Source: Bacteroides sp.
GTDB lineage: Bacteria; Bacteroidota; Bacteroidia; Bacteroidales; Bacteroidaceae
DNA length: 5,255 nucleotides
Assembly: GCA_019412865.1 (NCBI GenBank)
Contig: DXOJ01000409.1
Span: 1 to 5,255, forward strand
Direction of reading: 5' to 3'
Made by a program: the position numbers and the translations under genes. Below the pieces are notes generated by a model. The model did not search any database. It had not been told where the DNA came from and saw only the letters and a list, made by a program, of their open reading frames with translations. Below are positions 1 through 5,255 of this stretch, piece by piece; the stretch's first letter is position 1; the number at the start of each line of letters is the position of its first letter.

Positions 1-1526
1 AGCAGCCCTACGCCAAAGTACCCCGCTTCATCGAACTTCCATCCCGCGAGAAAAATCATTACCTGATGTTTACCGAAGATATAATCAAGGCAAACCTCAA
101 CCTTATTTTCCCCGGCTACGATGTTGATTCCAGCTACTGCATCAAAATCTCCCGTGACGCTGACATATTAATTGACGACACCGCCAGCAGTGCCGACCTT
201 GTCGCTCAACTCAAGAAGAAAGTGAAGAAACGTAAGATCGGTGACGTCTGCCGTTTCGTCTACGACCGTGGTATGCCTCATGACTTTCTGGACTTTCTGG
301 TAGACGCCTTCCATATTCAGCGTGATGAACTTGTCCCCGGCGACAAGCACCTGAATCTTGAAGACCTGCGTCATCTTCCCAACCCGAACAAATCTCTTCA
401 CAGCCTCGAAAAGCCGAAGCCAATGAAGCTGACCATCCTCGACGAAAAAGAATCTATCTTCAACTACGTTGCCAAGAAGGACCTGTTATTATATTACCCT
501 TATCACTCTTTCGAGCACTTCATCCACTTCCTGTATGAAGCCGTGCACAACCCGGAAACCCGTGAAATCATGGTAACCCAATACCGCGTAGCTGAAAACT
601 CCGCCGTCATCAACACCCTGATAGCCGCCGCCCAAAACGGCAAGAAAGTCACCGTATTCGTGGAACTGAAAGCCCGTTTCGACGAAGAAAACAACCTTGC
701 CACGGCCGAAATGATGCAAGCCGCCGGCATTAAAATAATATACAGCATACCCGGTCTGAAAGTACACGCCAAAGTAGCCCTTATCCGCCGCCGCGGACTG
801 AACGGTGAAAAAATACCCAGCTACGCCTATATCAGCACCGGTAACTTTAATGAAAAGACCGCCACCCTCTACGCCGACTGTGGCCTTTTCACCTGCCGCC
901 CGAAGATAGTGGCCGACCTCTATAACCTCTTCCGCACCCTGCAAGGAAAAGAAGACCCGAAGTTCACCACCCTTCTTGTCGCCCGTTTCAACCTCATCCC
1001 CGAATTGAACCGCCTGATTGATCGGGAAATCGCCCTCGCCGACGAAGGCAAACAAGGCCGTATCATCCTAAAAATGAACGCCCTCCAAGACCCCGCCATG
1101 ATTGACCGTCTCTACGAAGCCTCCGAACACGGCGTACAAATAGACCTCATCGTCCGTGGAATCTGTTGTCTTATCCCCGGACAGTCATACAGTCGTAACA
1201 TTCGTGTCACCCGTATTGTAGACAGTTTCCTCGAACACGCCCGCATCTGGTACTTCGGCAACGACGGCAAACCCAAAGTCTTCATGGGCTCCCCCGACTG
1301 GATGCGTCGTAACCTCTACCGCCGCATCGAAGCCATCACCCCCATTCTCGCCCCCGACCTGCGTGACAGCCTCATCGAAATGCTTAATATCCAGCTCGCC
1401 GACAACCAAAAAGCCTGCTGGGTAGACGACAACCTGCGAAATATATTCAAAAAAAGAGCGCCCGGCACCCCCGCTGTACGAGCCCAATACACCTTCTATG
1501 ACTGGTTAAACAAAACAAATAACTAA
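1..1526 (+). CDS. ppk1: Polyphosphate kinase 1, 5'-truncated by the window edge
   Basis: Reversibly transfers the gamma-phosphate of ATP to inorganic polyphosphate through a phosphohistidine intermediate. The open frame enters from the left edge (first whole codon at 3), so the ATG at 66 is internal; 507 residues are visible. Compared with the E. coli enzyme (about 688 aa) roughly 180 N-terminal residues are missing, so the view starts in the head domain and includes both C-terminal phospholipase-D-like domains. Counting from the Met at 66, key residues are all present: Arg174 (YRVAENS) and Arg204 (ARFDEE), matching the E. coli metal/phosphate-binding Arg375 and Arg405; His234 in GLKVHAK, the autophosphorylated His435; Tyr269 after NFNEKTA (Tyr468); Arg364 in VRGICCLIP (Arg564); His391 in FLEHARIW (His592). 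Spacings agree with E. coli to within two residues. No frameshift is seen, so the enzyme is predicted active. The family call is very secure; the E. coli numbering is from memory. Confidence 0.97.
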   Translation, partial: QPYAKVPRFIELPSREKNHYLMFTEDIIKANLNLIFPGYDVDSSYCIKISRDADILIDDTASSADLVAQLKKKVKKRKIGDVCRFVYDRGMPHDFLDFLVDAFHIQRDELVPGDKHLNLEDLRHLPNPNKSLHSLEKPKPMKLTILDEKESIFNYVAKKDLLLYYPYHSFEHFIHFLYEAVHNPETREIMVTQYRVAENSAVINTLIAAAQNGKKVTVFVELKARFDEENNLATAEMMQAAGIKIIYSIPGLKVHAKVALIRRRGLNGEKIPSYAYISTGNFNEKTATLYADCGLFTCRPKIVADLYNLFRTLQGKEDPKFTTLLVARFNLIPELNRLIDREIALADEGKQGRIILKMNALQDPAMIDRLYEASEHGVQIDLIVRGICCLIPGQSYSRNIRVTRIVDSFLEHARIWYFGNDGKPKVFMGSPDWMRRNLYRRIEAITPILAPDLRDSLIEMLNIQLADNQKACWVDDNLRNIFKKRAPGTPAVRAQYTFYDWLNKTNN

Positions 1527-1560
1527 AAAACAACCAACTAATTAACTAACATAAGAATCC

Positions 1561-1730
1561 CATACCCGTGTCCTGCAACTTACAACGCCCCACACGGCCT
1601 TCCCGCAACGTTCCCGCTGCACATCCCCCGTTATACGCCCTTACTACATGGCTTCCCTCGCAACAACCACACCGACATCTCATGCAACCTCCTCCACAAC
1701 GCCCACCCCGCACGCCCCTCCGGCCTACTT
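1561..1730 (+). promoter_or_regulatory. C-rich, G-poor segment; possible Rho-entry (rut-like) region after ppk1
   Basis: By hand count these 170 bases contain about 82 C and 22 G, a strong C-over-G excess that starts about 35 bases after the ppk1 stop. No hairpin plus T-run that could act as an intrinsic terminator is seen between 1527 and 1720. Rho loads on unstructured C-rich, G-poor RNA, so Rho-dependent termination of ppk1 is plausible. A caution is that the 3' half of ppk1 is also C-rich on this strand, so the skew may be regional. The short open frames here translate to Pro/Arg/His-rich low-complexity sequence and are not credible genes. Confidence 0.3.
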
Positions 1731-1847
1731 TTTTCTCCGTCAAGCGAGCCCCCGTAACGGAGCGTCAAAAAGGGCAGACTGTTTGAGCGTAGCGAGTTTC
1801 TGCCCTTTAGCGCAGTGCAGGGAGCGAGTAGGAGAAAAAAGTCAGCC
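1722..1847. repeat. Compound inverted repeat, outer arms about 105 bp apart with inner hairpins
   Basis: The outer arms are acttttttctcc (1727-1738) and its exact reverse complement ggagaaaaaagt (1831-1842). Three further pairs (GGC 1722-1724 with GCC 1845-1847) follow after a two-base mismatch. Inside lies a perfect 10-bp inverted repeat, aaagggcaga (1769-1778) with tctgcccttt (1799-1808), around a 20-base loop. Alternative pairings compete with these: ctccgt (1735-1740) with acggag (1757-1762), and ccct (1803-1806) with aggg (1819-1822). The word agcgag occurs three times, at 1743-1748, 1791-1796 and 1822-1827. It could be a dispersed intergenic repeat, a structured RNA or part of a transcription-termination zone. 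The inverted symmetry is certain; the role is unknown. Confidence 0.75.
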
Positions 1848-1862
1848 TTGAATTTTTCTTTG

Positions 1863-1916
1863 CTTCTTTCTTTTGTTTCAAGACAAAAGAAAGAAGATTA
1901 CGAGACAAAAGAAAGA
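1863..1916. repeat. 14-bp hairpin with a second copy of its right arm
   Basis: Left arm cttctttcttttgt (1863-1876) and right arm acaaaagaaagaag (1883-1896) are perfect complements around a six-base loop. The word agacaaaagaaaga occurs at 1881-1894 and again at 1903-1916, a 22-base direct repeat. The left arm could therefore pair with either copy, giving two mutually exclusive stems. The stem is AT-rich and has no T-run after it on the plus strand, so it is not a classical intrinsic terminator for rightward transcription. It lies about 110 bases before the phosphate transporter start, within or just upstream of any leader. Confidence 0.7.
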
Positions 1917-1920
1917 CGAT

Positions 1921-1939
1921 TGTAACATAAATGTAACAT
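1921..1939 (+). promoter_or_regulatory. Pho-box-like direct repeat upstream of the phosphate transporter gene
   Basis: The octamer tgtaacat occurs at 1921-1928 and exactly again at 1932-1939, separated by the three A/T bases aaa, so the period is 11 bp. A degenerate third unit, tgacacc, begins at 1943 in phase with the first two. Tandem seven-base half-sites with an 11-bp period and AT-rich spacers are the architecture of PhoB/PhoP-family boxes, for example the E. coli CTGTCAT repeats. The repeat ends 69 bases before the start of a Pit phosphate transporter. The repeat is seen directly; binding by a PhoB-like regulator is inferred from architecture and context, and the Bacteroides consensus may differ. 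Confidence 0.5.
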
Positions 1940-2008
1940 GTATGACACCTCCCTGCAACGTCAAATCCCGTCCTTTGCAGCCGGAAACAACATACACATA
2001 TATTTATT

Positions 2009-4258
2009 ATGGAGACTATTTATTTATGCATTATCATCTTCCTCTTTGTACTAGCTGTTTTCGATCTGATAGTCGGAGTCAGTAATGATGCAGTTAACTT
2101 TTTGAACTCTGCGGTAGGCGCCAAGGCCGCTTCGTTTAAAACCATTCTTTTCATAGCCGGTATTGGTATATTCATTGGCGCTTCCCTGTCCAACGGTATG
2201 ATGGACATTGCCCGGCACGGCATCTACCAGCCCGAGCACTTCTACTTTGCCGAAATCATGTGCATTCTGCTGGCCGTCATGTTGACCGACGTAGTACTGC
2301 TGGACGTATTCAACTCCATGGGGATGCCCACCTCTACCACCGTTTCACTAGTCTTTGAACTACTCGGAGGTACCTTTGCCCTCTCACTTATCAAAGTACA
2401 TAATAGCGATACCCTCGGTCTGGGCGACCTCATAAACACCGACAAAGCCCTCTCCGTCATCATGGCGATCTTCGTCTCCGTCGCTATCGCCTTCTTCTTC
2501 GGAATGCTTGTACAATGGCTTGCCCGTGTGATATTCACTTTCAACTATACGAAAAGGATGAAATACAGCATCGCCCTCTTTGGGGGGATAGCCGCTACTG
2601 CCATCATCTATTTCATGCTTATCAAAGGACTGAAAGACAGCTCCTTCATGACCTCTGAAAACAAACACTGGATACAAGACAACACACTGATGCTAATCAC
2701 CGTTTTCTTTGTATTCTTCACCGTACTGATGCAAATCCTTCACTGGATGAAAATCAATGTTTTCAAAGTCGTCGTACTGATGGGAACCTTCGCTCTGGCT
2801 CTCGCTTTTGCCGGTAACGACCTTGTCAACTTTATTGGCGTTCCCCTCGCAGGTTTCTCCTCTTTTTTAGATTACACCGCCAACGGAGAAGGAAATCCGA
2901 ACGGCTTCCTGATGACCTCCTTGCTGGGACCTGCTAAAACACCGTGGTATTTTCTTATCGGAGCCGGAGCCGTCATGGTCTACGCCCTCTGCACCTCTAA
3001 AAAAGCACATGCTGTAATTAAAACATCTGTCGACCTTTCCCGCCAAGATGAAGGAGAAGAAGCATTCGGAAGTACTCCGATCGCCCGCACAGTAGTCCGC
3101 ATCAGCATGACACTTGCCAATGGAATCTCCCGAATAATGCCGGACGGCAGCAAAAAATGGCTTGACTCCCGCTTCCGCAAAGACGAAGCAATCATTGCCG
3201 ACGGAGCTGCTTTCGACCTTGTCCGCGCTTCTGTCAACCTGGTATTGGCCGGTCTGCTCATCGCCTTGGGAACCTCCCTGAAACTTCCCCTTTCCACCAC
3301 CTACGTAACCTTCATGGTAGCTATGGGTACTTCTTTGGCCGACCGCGCCTGGGGACGTGATTCAGCCGTTTACCGTATCACCGGCGTATTAAGCGTCATC
3401 GGAGGCTGGTTCATCACCGCCGGAGCCGCCTTCACCATCTGTTTCTTCGTAGCTCTCGTACTCCATTATGGAGGTAACATCTCTATCATCGCCCTCATCG
3501 GTATAGCTGTATTCATCTTGATCCGTAGCCAGGTGATGTACAAGAAACGCAAAGCGAAAGAACAAGGTAACGAAACGCTGAAGCAACTGATGCAAACCAC
3601 AGACAGCACAGAAGCCCTGCAACTGATGCGTAAGCACACCCGCGAAGAACTTTCCAAAGTATTGGAATATGCAGAAACAAATTTCGAACTGACTGTCACT
3701 TCATTCCTTCATGAAAATCTGCGAGGATTGCGTCGTGCCATGGGGTCCACTAAATTTGAGAAACAGCTCATCAAACAGATGAAACGTTCGGGCACCGTCG
3801 CCATGTGTCGTCTCGACAATAACACCGTACTCGAAAAAGGACTTTATTACTATCAAGGCAACGACTTCGCCAGCGAATTGGTCTACAGTATTTCCCGCCT
3901 CTGCGAACCTTGCCTCGAACATATCGACAACAACTTCAACCCATTGGACGCCATCCAGAAAGGTGAATTCAGCGATGTATCCGAAGATATCACCTATCTG
4001 ATTCAGCAGTGTCGTAAGAAAATGGAAAACAACGAGTACAACGACTTCGAAGAAGAAATCCGTCGTGCCAACGACCTCAACGGACAGCTTTCACTATTGA
4101 AACGTAAGGAACTGCAACGCATCCAAAGCCAATCAGGAAGCATCCGGGTGAGCATGGTGTATCTCACGATGGTTCAGGAAGCACAGAACGTAGTCACTTA
4201 TACCATCAATTTGATGAAAGTAAGCCGTAAATTCCAGATAGAAACTGAAATGCCGTAA
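2009..4258 (+). CDS. Pit-family inorganic phosphate transporter with C-terminal PhoU-like domain
   Basis: An inner-membrane phosphate permease of 749 aa, belonging to the PHO4/Pit family, which usually couples uptake to H+ or Na+. The family's internal duplication is visible: SNDAVNFLNSAVG (residues 25-37) and GNDLVNFIGVPLAG (269-282) are the two ND signatures, and MPTSTTVSLVF (106-116) and LPLSTTYVTFM (426-436) are the paired STT motifs. About a dozen hydrophobic segments run from residue 4 to about 506, with a polar loop near 330-400. Residues 510-749 form a soluble helical region (SFLHENLRGLRRAMGS, LEKGLYYYQGNDFASEL, MVQEAQNVVTYTINLM) resembling the PhoU/DUF47 proteins that often accompany Pit as separate genes. 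Bacterial Pit proteins without this tail are usually about 330-530 aa. The ATG at 2009 is favoured because the first membrane segment and ND motif follow at once; no Shine-Dalgarno is seen. Family call secure; tail assignment good but not certain. Confidence 0.93.
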   Translation: METIYLCIIIFLFVLAVFDLIVGVSNDAVNFLNSAVGAKAASFKTILFIAGIGIFIGASLSNGMMDIARHGIYQPEHFYFAEIMCILLAVMLTDVVLLDVFNSMGMPTSTTVSLVFELLGGTFALSLIKVHNSDTLGLGDLINTDKALSVIMAIFVSVAIAFFFGMLVQWLARVIFTFNYTKRMKYSIALFGGIAATAIIYFMLIKGLKDSSFMTSENKHWIQDNTLMLITVFFVFFTVLMQILHWMKINVFKVVVLMGTFALALAFAGNDLVNFIGVPLAGFSSFLDYTANGEGNPNGFLMTSLLGPAKTPWYFLIGAGAVMVYALCTSKKAHAVIKTSVDLSRQDEGEEAFGSTPIARTVVRISMTLANGISRIMPDGSKKWLDSRFRKDEAIIADGAAFDLVRASVNLVLAGLLIALGTSLKLPLSTTYVTFMVAMGTSLADRAWGRDSAVYRITGVLSVIGGWFITAGAAFTICFFVALVLHYGGNISIIALIGIAVFILIRSQVMYKKRKAKEQGNETLKQLMQTTDSTEALQLMRKHTREELSKVLEYAETNFELTVTSFLHENLRGLRRAMGSTKFEKQLIKQMKRSGTVAMCRLDNNTVLEKGLYYYQGNDFASELVYSISRLCEPCLEHIDNNFNPLDAIQKGEFSDVSEDITYLIQQCRKKMENNEYNDFEEEIRRANDLNGQLSLLKRKELQRIQSQSGSIRVSMVYLTMVQEAQNVVTYTINLMKVSRKFQIETEMP

Positions 4259-4311
4259 GGACGAAAAGCAAGGATCGTCCACTGAATAACGAACGAATCA
4301 TACTCCGCACG

Positions 4312-4375
4312 GAAAGGACTGTCTGATAAACCCTGTTTACATAGGAGGGGGTGTATCAAACAATCCTTTCTTTTT
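4312..4375 (+). terminator. Long hairpin plus T-run after the phosphate transporter gene
   Basis: The arm at 4312-4328 (gaaaggactgtctgata) pairs with 4354-4370 (tatcaaacaatcctttc) over 17 positions with only two C/A mismatches, and is followed directly by ttttt (4371-4375). The loop can add a further short stem, accc (4330-4333) with gggt (4349-4352). A stem with a T-tract just downstream of a stop codon is the form of a Rho-independent terminator, and it separates the transporter from the next gene. On the complementary strand the two mismatches become G/T wobbles, but no T-run follows there, so rightward termination is favoured. Confidence 0.75.
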
Positions 4376-4403
4376 CAGAAATAGGTTTAAAAAAGCTCTA
4401 TTC

Positions 4404-4436
4404 TTTAGTATTTGATCTGGTAAAATTGTATATTTA
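4404..4436 (+). promoter_or_regulatory. Candidate Bacteroides-type promoter for the small downstream gene
   Basis: TATATTTA at 4429-4436 matches the Bacteroides -7 consensus TAnnTTTG except at the last base. TTTA at 4404-4407 lies 21 bases upstream as a one-mismatch version of the -33 TTTG element. Transcription would begin near 4442-4445, leaving an A/T-rich leader of about 50 bases. The position just after a terminator and before a gene supports it. The motif is short and the region AT-rich, so a chance match is possible. Confidence 0.35.
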
Positions 4437-4491
4437 TAGTCGATAAGATACTTGAGACGATTTTAGATGCAATGATATAAAAACGAAATGA

Positions 4492-4998
4492 ATGAAATAT
4501 CAGTTAGAAATAACCACCTTACTGGTTCCTGTCAATGTGCATCAACTGTTTGAGAAATGTGAATGGCCTGAACTAAACTGTTTTGACAGAGAAATGGTTG
4601 AAGGCTATTTCTCTGATTTGGTGAATGGTATTCAAACCGATGAGGCTTTGGACGATTGGACGCTGACCGTTGTCCTTTATATCGGCACTTATTTGGGAGC
4701 CAACCATATCAGTATCTGGAAACATGGAATCACCGATACGGTAACTAAAGAAAAAGTGCTGACGATAGGTATACCTCTTCCTTGTAGTAAAACCATTCGT
4801 TGGGGAGTGAAGAAGAAAGGACGTTTTACGGGTAAAATACCGGATGAAAGCTTTAGGAGGAATAACAGACTCCTTCCCGTCAACTTTGCAAAATATGATA
4901 ATATGGAGACCTATATAGAAGATAACATCCGGATAGCCCTTTTGAACCTGTTTGAAGTTGGTTTTACCCTGAAAGGATATAAAGTAAAGAAGCGGTAA
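4492..4998 (+). CDS. Hypothetical protein, 168 aa; possibly immunity-protein-like
   Basis: I do not securely recognise this protein. It is probably cytoplasmic: no signal peptide or clear membrane segment is seen. Residues 5-80 look mixed helix/strand with acidic patches (FDREMVEGYFSDL, DEALDDW). The centre carries the most distinctive blocks: TLTVVLYIGTYLGANHISIWKHG, then KVLTIGIPLP and IRWGVKKKGRF. The C-terminus is basic (LKGYKVKKR). The combination of YIGTY.GA, IPLP and WGV recalls immunity proteins of polymorphic toxin systems, perhaps the Imm9 family, but this is memory without a search. No toxin gene is visible next to it. An in-frame TGA touches the ATG at 4492, fixing the upstream limit; the ATG at 4488 is in another frame and closes after a few codons. 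No Shine-Dalgarno is present, as is common in Bacteroides. Two sampled 60-base stretches are 38% and 47% G+C, against 58% in one sampled from ppk1. Real gene likely; function open. Confidence 0.8.
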   Translation: MKYQLEITTLLVPVNVHQLFEKCEWPELNCFDREMVEGYFSDLVNGIQTDEALDDWTLTVVLYIGTYLGANHISIWKHGITDTVTKEKVLTIGIPLPCSKTIRWGVKKKGRFTGKIPDESFRRNNRLLPVNFAKYDNMETYIEDNIRIALLNLFEVGFTLKGYKVKKR

Positions 4999-5084
4999 TA
5001 AGTAACTGAATTGTAATCAAACTTCTTTTTCATAGGGATTAAACTTGCTTATCCCGGCAGGAAAACGTATCTTTGTTGGTAAGA

Positions 5085-5178
5085 AAACTATAACCGCAAG
5101 TTCTGATTATAAAACCGGAACTTTTGATTATGTAATCAGAAGTTTCAGTTATAAAACCAGAACTTGCGGTTTTAGTTT
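5085..5178. repeat. 21-bp inverted repeat enclosing a second palindrome
   Basis: The outer arms at 5085-5105 and 5158-5178 are reverse complements at 20 of 21 positions; the core pair is aaccgcaagttctg with cagaacttgcggtt. Between them 5117-5146 forms a second near-perfect palindrome centred on gattatgtaatc, with two G/T wobbles. The two halves also share a direct repeat: ttataaaaccggaactt (5107-5123) recurs at 5149-5165 with one change, 42 bases apart. It lies about 90 bases after the stop of the small gene. The size and symmetry suit a dispersed palindromic or MITE-like repeat, or a strong 3'-end hairpin, though there is no clean T-tract after it. The structure is certain; the role is unknown. 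Confidence 0.75.
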
Positions 5179-5180
5179 GT

Positions 5181-5255
5181 CCTATAGGAAAAACAACTTT
5201 TCCTGTAGGGGAGAACAAGTTTTCTACCTATAGCGAGTAAGTTTTCTATTAATAA
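5181..5255. repeat. Degenerate tandem repeat units running to the window edge
   Basis: Three related units begin at 5181 (cctatagg), 5202 (cctgtagg) and 5227 (cctatagc). Each is followed by an A/G-rich stretch and then by caactttt, caagtttt or taagtttt. Spacings are 21 and 25 bases. The first core, cctatagg, is itself a perfect palindrome. The units directly follow the inverted repeat at 5085-5178 and probably belong to the same repeat-rich intergenic block, which may continue beyond the window. No credible gene is seen between 4999 and 5255. Confidence 0.5.

Noticed and set aside
66..68. ATG at 66 as the true start of the polyphosphate kinase
   Set aside because: The same frame is open to the left edge, and the upstream codons (KVPRFIELP) belong to the kinase head domain, so this is an internal methionine.
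489..1055. 188-codon minus-strand open frame inside ppk1
   Set aside because: It lies wholly within a conserved enzyme gene on the opposite strand, and its translation is Gly/Val/Phe-rich without a recognisable domain; it is a shadow of codon bias.
1568..1851. Overlapping plus-strand short open frames between ppk1 and pit
   Set aside because: Their translations are Pro/Arg/Thr/His-rich and low-complexity, they run into inverted repeats, and they have no convincing start context.
1974..2006. TTTG (1974-1977) and TATATTTA (1999-2006) as the transporter promoter
   Set aside because: Spacing (21 bases) resembles a Bacteroides promoter, but transcription would start at or inside the ATG at 2009, whose N-terminal membrane segment looks essential; a leaderless transcript cannot be fully excluded.
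1873..2085. 70-codon open frame overlapping the transporter start
   Set aside because: It begins inside the 1863-1896 hairpin and ends inside the transporter gene in another frame; no domain is seen.
4259..4280. ggacg/cgtcc hairpin right after the transporter stop as terminator
   Set aside because: The stem is only 5 bp with no T-run; the hairpin at 4312-4375 is far stronger.
5035..5055. gggat/atccc hairpin after the small gene as terminator
   Set aside because: It is only a 5-bp stem with no following T-tract, within chance expectation.
5045..5233. 62-codon open frame at the right end
   Set aside because: It uses a TTG start, its coding content is the inverted repeat and tandem units read through, and no ribosome-binding or family signal is visible.
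5181..5255. CRISPR array
   Set aside because: The units are short, degenerate and adjacent, with no constant repeat of 25-40 bases alternating with unique spacers and no cas genes.

Overview
The window looks like chromosomal DNA from a Bacteroides-type bacterium (phylum Bacteroidota). The evidence is the class of proteins encoded, the lack of Shine-Dalgarno sequences before the starts, A/T-rich leaders, and TAnnTTTG-like promoter elements. No species-level call can be made from the sequence alone.

Layout. Positions 1-1526 hold the 3' three quarters of a polyphosphate kinase gene (ppk1), cut by the left edge. A gene-free stretch of about 480 bases follows (1527-2008). It has three parts: a strongly C-rich, G-poor segment; a complex of nested inverted repeats (about 1722-1896); and an 11-bp-period direct repeat (1921-1939) that resembles a Pho box. 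Positions 2009-4258 encode a large Pit-family inorganic phosphate transporter with a C-terminal PhoU-like cytoplasmic domain. A long hairpin with a T-run (4312-4375) probably terminates it. A small gene of unknown function (4492-4998) follows behind its own candidate promoter; some of its motifs recall bacterial polymorphic-toxin immunity proteins, but this is weakly supported. The right end (4999-5255) is non-coding and rich in repeats: a 21-bp inverted repeat enclosing a second palindrome, then degenerate tandem units that run to the window edge.

How the genes fit together. The two main genes form a phosphate-handling neighbourhood: the transporter brings phosphate into the cytoplasm and the kinase stores phosphoryl groups as polyphosphate. 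They share a direction, but the 480-base gap and its structures suggest separate transcription units. The Pho-box-like repeat upstream of the transporter would fit control by phosphate starvation. The small third gene shows no functional tie to phosphate and is visibly more AT-rich than ppk1.

No CRISPR array, tRNA, rRNA, transposase or complete new multi-gene system is visible. The parts most worth a second look are the Pho-box-like repeat, the two repeat-rich intergenic regions, and the unidentified small gene.
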